64,000 bases of DNA from Deltaproteobacteria bacterium (GTDB lineage Bacteria > Myxococcota_A > Polyangia > Haliangiales > JADYYK01), in contig JADYYK010000206.1 in assembly GCA_020853705.1 (NCBI GenBank), positions 1 to 64,000 of the forward strand. The letters are read 5' to 3'. Of this stretch, positions 1 to 8,306 are shown piece after piece; the stretch's first letter is position 1; the number at the start of each line of letters is the position of its first letter. The position numbers and the translations under genes were made by a program. A model generated the notes under the pieces. That model searched no databases and had not been told where the DNA came from. It was given only the letters and a program-made list of their open reading frames with translations.

Positions 1-114
1 CATCAGGAGATTCGCCCGCATTGCTCTGTCCGCAGGTGGCCTCGCGTCCGGCCCACCGGACACGGAGTGTCCGGCGCAGCCCCAGCCCGCGGGTGGCGGT
101 CGACACCGCTCGAC

Positions 115-381
115 ACTGCAACGAACCTGGGTCCGGTCTCCCGACGAACCTGGGTCCGGTCTCCCCCGGGGTCGGGTCTCCCCGACTGCAACGAACCTGG
201 GTCCGGTCTCCCGACTGCAGGGTCCGGTCTCCCGACTGCAACGAACCTGGGTCCGGTCTCCCCCCGCAACGAACCGGGGTCCGGTCTCCCCGACTGCAAC
301 GAACCTGGGTCCGGTCTCCCGACTGCAACGAACCTGGGTCCGGTCTCCCCCGCGGCGCAACGAACCTGGGTCCGGTCTCCC
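115..381. repeat. Tandem array of about ten imperfect 29-bp repeats
   Basis: The repeat core reads GCAACGAACCTGGGTCCGG followed by TCTCCCGACT. Near-full copies begin at about 115, 184, 233, 266, 292, 320 and 357. Shortened or degenerate copies lie at about 144, 167 and 213; the copy at 213 lacks the ACGAACCT part, and the one at 167 keeps only GGGTCGGGTCTCC. Units abut with no unique spacers, so this is not a CRISPR array. The unit length is not a multiple of three, yet all plus-strand frames stay open. Positions 1-114 hold nothing recognisable. No function is known to me. Confidence 0.9.
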
Positions 382-427
382 GACCTCCGCGGTCATCGCC
401 GCTGATGGGTCGGCCGGGCCGCTGCGC

Positions 428-1276
428 ATGGCGGCGACCCTGCAGGCGTACGGGTTCAGCATCGATGGTGTGCTCGAACCCGCGCCGGGGGGCGTCATCG
501 CCGACGTCGGCGTCGAGACCGGCTTCAACGACGTCAGCGAGTTCTACCAAGGTCGGATGGAGCTGTGTGGCGCTGGCGAGCCTCCCGCACCCGCGCTGAC
601 CGTGGACACACAGCGCTGGTCGCCGCTGGCCCAGATCAGGCTCGTTCCGACGACGCCGCTCGACCCGGGGACGCTGGCCACGATCCGGGCCACTGCAGGT
701 GGTGCCGACACCGCGGTGCGCGTGGAGTTCGAGGGCATGGACCATGTCCTGGTCTCACCCGTGACGGCCTTCCCGCCCGACCAGCAGGTGACCCTGGATC
801 TGACTGGCGTCCGCGACGTCCTGGGCCGCACGCCGGGCACAGCGGTCACCCTCGATGCGCCGCCGTCAGCCGAGGTGGTCGACCTGACGTTCTCGAACCC
901 GCTGCCCGCTGGCAGTGCGGTGGTGGGACTCGGCGCCTCCTCCGTCCTGGTCGCGAGCGGCCTCCTCGAGGTCCGCCTCGACTACTGGTCGGGCGCGACC
1001 ATCGCGCTGGGCACGCGGGTCGGAACCAGCGCGGTGGTCCGCCACAAGGTCGACTGCGGGAACTTCGGCGTGCCCGTGCAGCGGGTCGCGATCGTCGCCG
1101 CAGATGGCTCCTTCGTCGAGCTGCCCCTCACCTGTGGGGCAGACCTCGTCGACGCCCGCCTGACCGTGCCCGCCAGCGGCCGGCGCTGGCTCGTGGTCGC
1201 GCTCCAGCAGCATTGGTTCGGCGCACCGAGAGCCAATCCCGGCAAGATCACGATCGACGAGATTCGCTTCGAGTAG
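428..1276 (+). CDS. Hypothetical beta-rich protein, probably secreted, 5' end uncertain
   Basis: The 282-residue product has no signal peptide or lipobox at the first ATG downstream of the repeat array. Its sequence looks like the middle and end of a beta-sandwich secreted protein: alternating hydrophobic residues, an Ig-like stretch around residues 50-125, and a C-terminal part (about 150-280) with two cysteines. It ends in ITIDEIRFE, a pattern seen at the end of carbohydrate-binding-type jellyrolls. The frame stays open upstream through the repeats to the left edge of the window, so the real start may lie outside, or the array may have separated the gene from its secretion signal. The family is not recognised. 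Confidence 0.6.
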   Translation: MAATLQAYGFSIDGVLEPAPGGVIADVGVETGFNDVSEFYQGRMELCGAGEPPAPALTVDTQRWSPLAQIRLVPTTPLDPGTLATIRATAGGADTAVRVEFEGMDHVLVSPVTAFPPDQQVTLDLTGVRDVLGRTPGTAVTLDAPPSAEVVDLTFSNPLPAGSAVVGLGASSVLVASGLLEVRLDYWSGATIALGTRVGTSAVVRHKVDCGNFGVPVQRVAIVAADGSFVELPLTCGADLVDARLTVPASGRRWLVVALQQHWFGAPRANPGKITIDEIRFE

Positions 1277-1362
1277 GCTGCTCACGGACGTACTCGGTCC
1301 ACCCGCGCGCGCCGCGTTCCTGAGGCCGTGACGCTGACGAGGTCGTGCGCCAGAGGCCAAGG

Positions 1363-1368
1363 TAAGAT
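1363..1368 (+). promoter_or_regulatory. Candidate -10 element TAAGAT
   Basis: TAAGAT lies 6 nt before the ATG of a 10-codon mini-ORF at 1375. That spacing would put transcription start at or next to the ATG. No clear -35 hexamer is visible. Confidence 0.45.
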
Positions 1369-1374
1369 GGCACG

Positions 1375-1407
1375 ATGTTCGCTAGCTCCTGCAGGTTGGG
1401 CCGATGA
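1375..1407 (+). CDS. Ten-codon leader ORF coupled to the membrane-protein gene
   Basis: This short frame encodes MFASSCRLGR. Its TGA overlaps the ATG of the next gene (ATGA at 1404-1407), the arrangement used for translational coupling. A -10-like TAAGAT sits 6 nt upstream, so it could be translated from a leaderless message and deliver ribosomes to the downstream start, which has no Shine-Dalgarno sequence of its own. The peptide resembles no attenuator leader known to me (no run of one amino acid). It may be fortuitous. Confidence 0.35.
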   Translation: MFASSCRLGR

Positions 1408-2024
1408 CCAGGCCAGAGCTGGGACCACGCCTGGGCGGGTACCCGGTGGGTGGCAATCTGATCGTACCGATCATCGTCACCGGGGTCGGGGTCGCCATCG
1501 TGGTCGGGGCGCAGACCCAGGGTGGCAACGGGGTCGTCGCCATGTTGGTCATTGGTGGGCTGATCTTGCTGGCGGGCCTGGCCAACCTCCTGCTGCTTCC
1601 GTCGGCGATCGATGTTCATGAGCGGGGCGTCTTCGTACGGCGAGCGGTGGGCGGGTTTGCGGCGCCGTGGCAGGACGTCAAGTCGGTCACGGCAGGCCGG
1701 ATCCTGTCGGGGGCGGGACGCAGCCGCCGTCATCGCGGAGGGGTCGAGCTTGCGATCGGCCACCGGCGGCTGCAGTTCTTCGACGGCAATCATGCCCCCG
1801 GCTCACTCGAGGCGCTGGCCGGGGGATTGACGGCGCTGCGCGAGGCGGCGCTGGCCGGCCGGCCGCTGGTCATGCCGACGGTGAAGCCGCGACGGAGCAA
1901 CCGGGTGCTCGCCATCATCGGGCTGGTCGTGGCCGCCTACCTGGTGGTCGCGACGATTGTGACGCTGGTGCGCGACTCGCGCCGCCGGGCGCGGGCGAAC
2001 GCGGCGGCGCCTGCCAAGCCCTGA
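1404..2024 (+). CDS. Membrane protein with PH-like domain
   Basis: The 206-residue protein has two hydrophobic segments near the N-terminus (about residues 20-36 and 46-66), then a soluble beta-rich block (about 68-150), then a third membrane segment (about 168-190) and a basic tail. The block starts with IDVHERGVFVRR and contains a WQDVKSV motif. Two membrane helices followed by a strand pattern with W-x-D-V resembles bacterial PH-like (bPH) membrane proteins. The substrate or partner is unknown. It is preceded by a mini-ORF whose stop overlaps this ATG, and it converges with the short-chain dehydrogenase gene 8 bp downstream. Confidence 0.7.
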   Translation: MTRPELGPRLGGYPVGGNLIVPIIVTGVGVAIVVGAQTQGGNGVVAMLVIGGLILLAGLANLLLLPSAIDVHERGVFVRRAVGGFAAPWQDVKSVTAGRILSGAGRSRRHRGGVELAIGHRRLQFFDGNHAPGSLEALAGGLTALREAALAGRPLVMPTVKPRRSNRVLAIIGLVVAAYLVVATIVTLVRDSRRRARANAAAPAKP

Positions 2025-2032
2025 CCACGAGT

Positions 2033-2836
2033 CTAGCGCCGGCCGCCGAGGCGCATCACGCTGCCGGCGACGCGGGCCAGCAGCGTGCGCGGCAGCAGGC
2101 TGGTGCCCAGGGTGATGGCCTTGTTGACCGCGCCCGGGACGCAGATCTCATGGCCGGCGGCATAGGCGTCCAGCGCGCGCGACACGGTCTCGGCCGAGGT
2201 GATCGCGGCCATCTTCATCGGGCCGGCGATGGCGCCGATGCCGGCGGCGCTCTGGAAGCCGGTGGCCACCGGGCCGGGGCACAGGGCCATGACCTTGACG
2301 CCGCTGCGACGCGACTCCTCGGCCAGGGCCAGCGACAGGCTGAGCACGAAGGCCTTGGTCGCGGCGTAGGTCGCCATGTACGGCGTGGGCTGGAAGGACG
2401 CCACCGAGGCCAGATGGATGATGCCGCCCTCGCCGCGGGCGCACAGCTGGGGCAGGAAGTGGCGCGAGATCACCGTCAGGGCCTCGCAGTTGACGCGGAC
2501 CATCTCGGCCTCGCGCTCGGCGGGCAGGTCGTTGAACGGGCCGGCGCTGCCGAAGCCAGCGTTGTTGATGACGTGCGTGATCGCCAGGCCGGTCGCGTCC
2601 ACGGCCCGCACCAGCGCCGCCGCGCCGCCCTCGGCCGCCAGATCACCGCGCAGCGCGCGCGCCTGCACGCCGCCGCGGCCGCCCAGCTCCCGGGCCAGCG
2701 CCTCCAGCTTGTCCAGCGAGCGCGCCGTCAGCAGCACGTGGCCGCCGCGCGCCGCGATCTGTCGCGCGAACTCCTCGCCGAACCCTGACGAAGCCCCCGT
2801 GATCAGCGTCCACTTGCCAGTCATCAAGTCGGCCAT
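2033..2836 (-). CDS. Short-chain dehydrogenase/reductase (SDR family)
   Basis: A 267-residue NAD(P)-dependent oxidoreductase of classical SDR type. The nucleotide-binding TGASSGFG motif is at residues 13-20, NNAG lies in the middle, and the active site shows the Ser region (LASVAS) followed by YAATK (Tyr-x3-Lys). The C-terminal PGPVATGF loop is also typical. A longer frame reaches 3400, but the family begins directly before the TGASSG motif, so the ATG at 2836 was chosen. A TACCAT element sits 8 nt upstream. The gene is divergent from a membrane acyltransferase, suggesting but not proving a lipid-related substrate. The specific substrate cannot be read from sequence. Confidence 0.9.
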   Translation of the reverse strand: MADLMTGKWTLITGASSGFGEEFARQIAARGGHVLLTARSLDKLEALARELGGRGGVQARALRGDLAAEGGAAALVRAVDATGLAITHVINNAGFGSAGPFNDLPAEREAEMVRVNCEALTVISRHFLPQLCARGEGGIIHLASVASFQPTPYMATYAATKAFVLSLSLALAEESRRSGVKVMALCPGPVATGFQSAAGIGAIAGPMKMAAITSAETVSRALDAYAAGHEICVPGAVNKAITLGTSLLPRTLLARVAGSVMRLGGRR

Positions 2837-2844
2837 GGCCGCGG

Positions 2845-2850
2845 ATGGTA
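2845..2850 (-). promoter_or_regulatory. Candidate -10 element TACCAT for the SDR gene
   Basis: TACCAT on the minus strand lies 8 nt before the ATG at 2836. A plus-strand TAACAT (2849-2854) overlaps it by 2 bp and could serve the divergent acyltransferase gene with a leader of about 12 nt. Confidence 0.4.
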
Positions 2851-2872
2851 ACATCGGTGCCGCCGTCGGCCC

Positions 2873-3736
2873 ATGAGCGACACCAGCGACAGCTTCCTCG
2901 CCGAGCACCCCGAGCTGCTCGAGGATGATCGCACCTCGGCCATGGCGCAGCGCGTGGTCGCCGCGCTGGTGCGCCCGCTGGCGGCCTACCACAGCGTGCG
3001 CAGCAGCGGCTGGGACAACGTGCCGCGCGAGGGCGGCTGTCTGCTGGTCGCCAACCACAACATCGCGGCCATCCAGGAGGCCTTCATCTTGCTGCGCGAG
3101 TGGGTGCGCAACCTGCCCGAGCGGCCCGCGCGCGGCCTGATGCACCGCATCGCCTGGCACGCGCCCTTCAAGTGGTTCCCGGTGCTGCAGTGGATCGGCG
3201 GCGTGTTCGCGCACCCCGAGGTGGCGCGTCGCGCGCTGGCCCGCGGGGACGCCCTGCTGGTGTTCCCGGGCGGCGACGTGCAGGCCATGCGGCCCTTCGC
3301 GGATCGCTACAAGATCGACTTCTATCGCCGCATCGGCTTCGTGCGCATGGCGCGCGAGACCGGTGTGCCCATCGTGCCCACCGTGCTGTGCGGCGCCCAC
3401 GCGACCTACCTCATGTTGCCCGGCGCCGAGGCCGTGACCCGCGTGGTCCCGCTGCGCAAGTGGTTCGGGGTCAAGGCCTTCCCGGTCACGGTGGGCGCGG
3501 TCACCAGCCTGGGCATGATCGCGAGCAGCCTGGCCATGCCCCTGCTGTGGCCGGCCGCGCTGGCCACCCTGGCGCAGGCCGCGGTCGCGCTACCCTCGCG
3601 CATCGACATCGAGGTCCTGCCGCCGATCACGGTGCGCCCCGACGAGTCCGACGAAGCCGCCGCCGAGCGCGTCCGCGTGGCCATGCAGGACGCCATGGAC
3701 CGGATGGCCAGGCAGCGCGTCACGCCCTGGTTCTGA
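2873..3736 (+). CDS. PlsC/MGAT-like membrane acyltransferase with altered catalytic motif
   Basis: The 287-residue protein matches the LPLAT acyltransferase superfamily, which acylates glycerolipids at the membrane. The substrate-pocket block VFPGGDVQAMR (residues 130-140) resembles the FPGG-x-R-E-A form of the MGAT/DGAT2-like branch, and VPIVPTV follows as expected. The block-I motif reads NHNIAAIQE (61-69): His62 is present, but the Asp normally five residues later (H-x4-D) is Ile67. A hydrophobic segment lies near residues 205-230. It starts 36 bp from the divergent SDR gene and is followed after 13 bp by a lipoprotein gene. Enzyme activity is therefore uncertain although the fold call is good. 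Confidence 0.85.
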   Translation: MSDTSDSFLAEHPELLEDDRTSAMAQRVVAALVRPLAAYHSVRSSGWDNVPREGGCLLVANHNIAAIQEAFILLREWVRNLPERPARGLMHRIAWHAPFKWFPVLQWIGGVFAHPEVARRALARGDALLVFPGGDVQAMRPFADRYKIDFYRRIGFVRMARETGVPIVPTVLCGAHATYLMLPGAEAVTRVVPLRKWFGVKAFPVTVGAVTSLGMIASSLAMPLLWPAALATLAQAAVALPSRIDIEVLPPITVRPDESDEAAAERVRVAMQDAMDRMARQRVTPWF

Positions 3737-3749
3737 GTGCTCACGGGCC

Positions 3750-5003
3750 ATGAATAGCGGTCGCGCCGCGCCGTCCGTGGTCGCCATGCGCGCAGGTCTT
3801 GGACTCGCTGTGATCGGGATCGCGTTCGCCGGGTGTGGGGGCAGCAGCCAGAGCCGCCCGGCCGACACCACCGCCTCGCGGGCCGTGCCGGTTGGCCAAG
3901 ATGATGCACCCCCGGAGAGTGATCGGCCCGACTCGCCGGAGCGGCCGCCGTACCTGCGCAAGACGCAGCGGGCGTTCCGGGTCACCCGCCGCTGCAGCCA
4001 GGGGCCGTTCCTGCTGCCGGCCCGGACGCTGGGCGCCGACCGCGGCGAGGACGTCAAGGTGTACGCCTGTGGGCCGCGCTCGTTCGACGGGCGCTACGCC
4101 TACGAGCGCAAGGACGGCGGCGCGCCCTACGAGCAGGAGTTCCGCAACTACGGCGTGGGTGGCGATCACAGTCGCTGCCTGGCCACCCCGGGCGAGCTGG
4201 TCTCGGTCGGCGGCGGCCCCAGCGTCACCCCGCCCGCGACAGCGCCCAGCACCGGCCCCGCCACCGTGGTGCACGGCGCGCGCACCGCGCCGGTCACCGT
4301 CGATGCCACGCTGCTCGAGGAGGTCACCTGGTCGGACAGCGCCGACTGCCGCGTGCAATCGCACATCATGAGCTACGGCACCGTCACCAACGAGCGCCGC
4401 CCCGCGCTGACCGCCGGCGTCGACGTCAACGTGCGCATCTGGTCGGAGCTGCCCAACGACCTCGAGGGCGTCACCTTCATCATCGAGCAGTGGGCCGTCG
4501 ACCCCGCGGTCACCGACGCCGTATGGACCGCCTATCGCGAGGCCTCCAACGCCTACTGGGACAAGCTGCCCGCGCGCTACAAGTTGCCCACGCCGCCGCG
4601 CCTGGGCCCGACCACGGCGCCGCCGCCCGCGCGGGTCGAGATCCATCCCCCGCGCCCCAGCGTGCACGCCGAGTGGATCCCCGGCTCGTGGCACTGGGCC
4701 GGTGGCAGCTGGAACTGGATGGCCGGGCTGTGGCGGGTGCCCGACGTCGACATCACGGCGGGCGCCACCGCTGAGGCGCCCGCGCCGCCGCCGCCCGCGC
4801 AGGTCGAGATGCAGGGCGCGACCATCGAGGGCGCGGTGTGGACCGAAGGCTACTGGGGCTGGTCGGGGCGGTGGGTCTGGGTGCCCGGGGCGTGGCGCTT
4901 GCCACCGGCGCCGACCTATACGTGGCGTCCGGCGGCCTGGCGGCCCCGGGCCAGCGGGGTGGTCTTCCTGCCTGGGGGCTGGACGTTGCGGGTCGGTCGC
5001 TAG
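3750..5003 (+). CDS. Lipoprotein with WxxGxW-type tryptophan repeats
   Basis: A 417-residue putative lipoprotein with a hydrophobic segment and Cys-Gly-Gly at residues 29-31 (IAFAGCGG). A second ATG at codon 13 (3786) would give a shorter, more standard signal peptide. The middle (about 60-290) is unrecognised and cysteine-containing. The C-terminal third contains two blocks rich in aromatic residues, such as IPGSWHWAGGSWNW and TEGYWGWSGRWVWVPGAW, which are WxxGxW (YXWY/BcpO-type) repeats found in cell-surface proteins of Myxococcota and Proteobacteria. Proline-rich linkers separate the blocks. It follows the acyltransferase gene closely and may share its transcript. Confidence 0.75.
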   Translation: MNSGRAAPSVVAMRAGLGLAVIGIAFAGCGGSSQSRPADTTASRAVPVGQDDAPPESDRPDSPERPPYLRKTQRAFRVTRRCSQGPFLLPARTLGADRGEDVKVYACGPRSFDGRYAYERKDGGAPYEQEFRNYGVGGDHSRCLATPGELVSVGGGPSVTPPATAPSTGPATVVHGARTAPVTVDATLLEEVTWSDSADCRVQSHIMSYGTVTNERRPALTAGVDVNVRIWSELPNDLEGVTFIIEQWAVDPAVTDAVWTAYREASNAYWDKLPARYKLPTPPRLGPTTAPPPARVEIHPPRPSVHAEWIPGSWHWAGGSWNWMAGLWRVPDVDITAGATAEAPAPPPPAQVEMQGATIEGAVWTEGYWGWSGRWVWVPGAWRLPPAPTYTWRPAAWRPRASGVVFLPGGWTLRVGR

Positions 5004-5026
5004 CATAGTCGCCCCCAGGAGGAGCC

Positions 5027-6175
5027 ATGAACCTGCTCAAGGTCGGATTCGTCTCTGCGTCGTTGTCACTGGTGGTGCTGTCTGCGTGTGGTGGTGGTGG
5101 GTCCAAGGGCCCCGCGAAGGTGAAGCCCACGCCGAGCGCGTCGCCCTCGGCCACGCCCGAGGCCTCGCCCGAGGCGACGCCCGAGCCGACGCCCGAGCCC
5201 GAAGTCAAGAAGCCCGAGCCACCCACGCCCGTGACGCCCGAGGGTCTCGCCGCGCGCGCCAAGGAGTGCTTCGACATGGTGTCGTCGAAGAACTTCGACG
5301 GCTACATGAGCTGCTACACCGCCGACGCCGTCGAGACCACCGCCGATGATGACGAGCCGGCGCGGACCGGCAACGCCGCCATCACCGAGACGCGCAAGCG
5401 CCTCTTCGGCGCCGTGCCCGACGCCGCGCACACGCTGCCGCTGCTGCTGGTCAGCGGCAATGACGCCGTCCACGTCATCTTCGCCACCGGCACACACTCG
5501 CAGGCGATGCAGACGCCGATGGGCGAGCTGCCGGCCACCGGCAAGAAGATCGGCTTCGCCTTCGCCTACGTCGCCACCGCGGTCGACGGCATCAAGTTCA
5601 GCGGCGGACGGCAGTACATCGATCCGGGCACCGTGATGGGTCAGCTCGGCATCAGCAAGGCGCCGCACCGCGCGGCGGCCGAGGCGCCCGCGATGGCCGA
5701 CATCGTCATCTCCGCCGGCAACGAGGCCGAGGCCAAGAACCTCGCCGCCTTCAACGCCGGCCAGGACGCCTTCTTCAAGAAGGACTGGAAGACCCTGGGC
5801 GCGCTCTACGACAAGAGCTCGGTGTTCTCCGACGCGCCGATGCCCGCCGACATCGTCGGCGACAAGAAGATCCTGGCGCACTTCAAGGAGCTCCACAAGG
5901 CGTTCCCGGACGTCAACGGCGAGGTCGGCAAGACCTGGGCAGCGGGTGACTACGTGGTCGCCGAGCTGACCTTCAGGGGCACCAACAAGGGCGCCTGGAA
6001 GGCGGCCGGCGTCAAGAAGGCGACCGGCAAGGCGATCGAGATCCACGCCCTCGAGATCTTCAAGTTCAAGGACGGCAAGGTCACCAACCACTGGATCTTC
6101 GACAACGGCATGGCCATGGCGACCCAGCTCGGGCTGGTGCCGCCGATGGCGCCGCCCGCCGCGCCCTCCAAGTAA
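5027..6175 (+). CDS. Lipoprotein with two SnoaL/NTF2-like domains
   Basis: The 382-residue product has a clear lipobox (LVVLSACGGGG, Cys21) and a Pro/Thr/Glu-rich linker with repeated TPE and SPE units (about 30-75). Two NTF2-like cone domains follow. The first starts around residue 80 (ECFDMVSSKNFDGYMSCY). The second starts around 235 (AFNAGQDAFFKKDWKTLGAL) and ends with the typical EIFKFKDGKVTNHW strand. Such domains bind small hydrophobic ligands or act as ester-cyclase-like enzymes (SnoaL); no catalytic assignment can be made here. The start is fixed by a strong Shine-Dalgarno AGGAGGAG at 5017-5024. TAGCAT at 5001-5006 may be its -10 element. Confidence 0.85.
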   Translation: MNLLKVGFVSASLSLVVLSACGGGGSKGPAKVKPTPSASPSATPEASPEATPEPTPEPEVKKPEPPTPVTPEGLAARAKECFDMVSSKNFDGYMSCYTADAVETTADDDEPARTGNAAITETRKRLFGAVPDAAHTLPLLLVSGNDAVHVIFATGTHSQAMQTPMGELPATGKKIGFAFAYVATAVDGIKFSGGRQYIDPGTVMGQLGISKAPHRAAAEAPAMADIVISAGNEAEAKNLAAFNAGQDAFFKKDWKTLGALYDKSSVFSDAPMPADIVGDKKILAHFKELHKAFPDVNGEVGKTWAAGDYVVAELTFRGTNKGAWKAAGVKKATGKAIEIHALEIFKFKDGKVTNHWIFDNGMAMATQLGLVPPMAPPAAPSK

Positions 6176-6317
6176 GCAATCGCCTACAGGGGGTGGCCGC
6201 GCGGACAATCGTTTGCAGTGCAACCGCGCGGTCACTCCTCAGTCGTCACAACTCCCTGACATCGCAGACGGCGTGAACCGTCGTTCGCTGGCAAGTCGAG
6301 TGCACTAGCTGGGGTCC

Positions 6318-8171
6318 ATGAGGACCCTGGCTGGTGCGCTGCTGTCGATGACCCTGGTGCTTGGCTGCGCGGGTGAGGTCCCCGAGGAGGCCCGCCCCGC
6401 GACGCAGGCGCAGGCGGTCGTGCAGGGCGACTCGCCGCTGGCCGCCGCGTTCAACGAGGTCCAGGCCGAGACCGGCGTCCCCGCCGAGCTGCTGGCCAGC
6501 ATCGCCTTCGTGGAGACGCGCTTCTCGCAGTCGGTCGGCTTCGACGGAGACCCCGCGCATGGCGCTCCGCGCACCCTGGGCGTGATGGCGCTGTCGGAGC
6601 TGCCCGAGCGTGACGTGGTGCGCGCCGCCGCGCTGGCCGGGCGCACCGTGGAGGAGGTCACGCGTGACCCGCGCGCCAACATCCTGGCCGCCGCGCGCCT
6701 GCTCGGCGCCTATGCTGCCGAGGAGCACGGCAACGTCCCGGTCGAGATCGAGGCCTACCGCGGCGCGCTGGGTCGCTATGCCGGCGACGCCTTCGCGTCG
6801 GAGACGCTGGCCGACGACGTGCTGTCGAACATCGAGCGCGGCATCCGCGGCGCCGACGACGACGGGCTGTCGATCCTGGTCCCGGCCCACGACCTGCGCG
6901 GCCTGGAGTCGGGCATCGGTTACGCCACGCTGGCGGCGGGCACGCCGGGCACGCTGTGGAACCCGGCCAGCACCAGCAACTATGCCAACGCGTCGCGCAG
7001 CAGCGGCACGCAGATCAAGTACATCGTCATCCACACCGTGCAGGGCTCGTACTCGAGCTGCATCTCGTGGTTCAAGAACCCGTCGGCCAAGGTCAGCGCG
7101 CACTATGTGGTGCGCTCGTCGGACGGGCAGATCACCCAGATGGTCGATGACTCCGACGTGGCCTGGCACGACGCCTGTTTCAACACCAACTCGATCGGGA
7201 TCGAGCACGAGGGCTTCATCGCCGACCCGGGGCGCTGGTACAGCGACGCCATGTACCGGCAGAGCGCGCGCCTGGTGGCGTGGCTGGCCGATCGCTACGG
7301 CATCCCCAAGGACCGGGCCCACATCCTGGGCCACGGCGACGCCCCCGACTGTTCAGATCACACCGACCCGGGTTCGGGCTGGAACTGGACCAAGTACATG
7401 GATCTGGTGCGCGGCGCGGGCGCGCCGACGGCGCCCGGGTACGCGGCGTCGCTGACCAGGCAGAGCGCGGCGGTCAGCCTGGCCGCGGGTGAAGAGGCGG
7501 TGGTCTGGGTCGAGCTCAGGAACGACGGCAGCGCGAGCTGGGACATCAACGACACCCGGCTGGGCACCACCGAGCCGCAGGATCGCGACAGCGCCTTCTA
7601 CAAGGCGGGCAACTGGATCTCGAGGAACCGGCCGACCGGGGCCGATGCCGCGACGGTGCCGGGCGCGGTCGGGCGCTTCTCGTTCGTGGTGCGCGCGCCA
7701 GCGGTGACCACGACGACGACCTTCCACGAGAAGGTGCGCCTGGTGCAGGAGGGCGTGACCTGGTTCGGGCCCACAGTGGATCTGGCCATCACGGTGCGGC
7801 CGTCGGGCGTGGCGCCGACCCCGACGCCCACGCCGACGCCCACGCCGACTCCGCCGCCGGTGCAGCAGCCGACCACGTGCTACTCGGCGACGCTGGCCAA
7901 GGACGTCGCGCTGAACACCTGCGTGCAGTCGGCCAGCGACGCGGCCTGGTACAGGTGCTCGAGCGACGGCTGGGTCGCCGGCCAGACCGGCTGCACGGCA
8001 CGCTTCGCGTGGTGCCAGTCGGCCACCCTGGGTGCGCCGGTGGCGCCGCGCACCTGCGTGCAGGCGGCGTCCGACAACGTCTGGTACCAGTGCAACGGCA
8101 CCGGCTGGGTGTCACCGGTCTCGAGCGGCGCCGGACCCGCGGGGCGCTGCTCGACCATGTACTCGCGCTGA
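6318..8171 (+). CDS. Secreted N-acetylmuramoyl-L-alanine amidase with N-terminal lytic-transglycosylase-like and C-terminal Ig-like domains
   Basis: A 617-residue lipoprotein (VLGCAG lipobox, Cys17) for peptidoglycan cleavage. Residues about 35-165 resemble a lysozyme/SLT-like helical domain (ETGVPAELLASIAFVETRFSQ, with a plausible Glu). An Amidase_2 (type-2, zinc) domain follows at about 215-370: IKYIVIHT supplies the first His, and HILGHGDAPDCSDHTDPG the remaining ligands. Then come an Ig-like 'next to BRCA1'-type strand domain (about 375-495), a Pro-Thr linker, and two related C-terminal repeats, each with WYxC and CVQxAS motifs (about 520-612). It could degrade cell walls of prey or self. 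A weak -24/-12-like match precedes the start. Confidence 0.88.
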   Translation: MRTLAGALLSMTLVLGCAGEVPEEARPATQAQAVVQGDSPLAAAFNEVQAETGVPAELLASIAFVETRFSQSVGFDGDPAHGAPRTLGVMALSELPERDVVRAAALAGRTVEEVTRDPRANILAAARLLGAYAAEEHGNVPVEIEAYRGALGRYAGDAFASETLADDVLSNIERGIRGADDDGLSILVPAHDLRGLESGIGYATLAAGTPGTLWNPASTSNYANASRSSGTQIKYIVIHTVQGSYSSCISWFKNPSAKVSAHYVVRSSDGQITQMVDDSDVAWHDACFNTNSIGIEHEGFIADPGRWYSDAMYRQSARLVAWLADRYGIPKDRAHILGHGDAPDCSDHTDPGSGWNWTKYMDLVRGAGAPTAPGYAASLTRQSAAVSLAAGEEAVVWVELRNDGSASWDINDTRLGTTEPQDRDSAFYKAGNWISRNRPTGADAATVPGAVGRFSFVVRAPAVTTTTTFHEKVRLVQEGVTWFGPTVDLAITVRPSGVAPTPTPTPTPTPTPPPVQQPTTCYSATLAKDVALNTCVQSASDAAWYRCSSDGWVAGQTGCTARFAWCQSATLGAPVAPRTCVQAASDNVWYQCNGTGWVSPVSSGAGPAGRCSTMYSR

Positions 8172-8306
8172 AGTCTGCCCAGCTGGCGGCCTGAGTAGCC
8201 AGCAGGGGACAGCGAACCCCGGTCACTGCCGTCGCCACGATCCGATCCAACATCCCGTAACCATTCGGTTCATGCGCTGGCCCTGTCCCTGCAATACGGA
8301 CGGCCC

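Noticed and set aside
115..381. Possible CRISPR array
   Set aside because: The repeats abut or overlap without unique spacers, vary in length and have no cas genes nearby.
6197..6231. Terminator after the gene at 5027-6175
   Set aside because: CCGCGCGG arms are self-palindromic and 19 nt apart with no T-run. A short TTGCA-G-TGCAA palindrome lies in the loop. Not convincing as a terminator.
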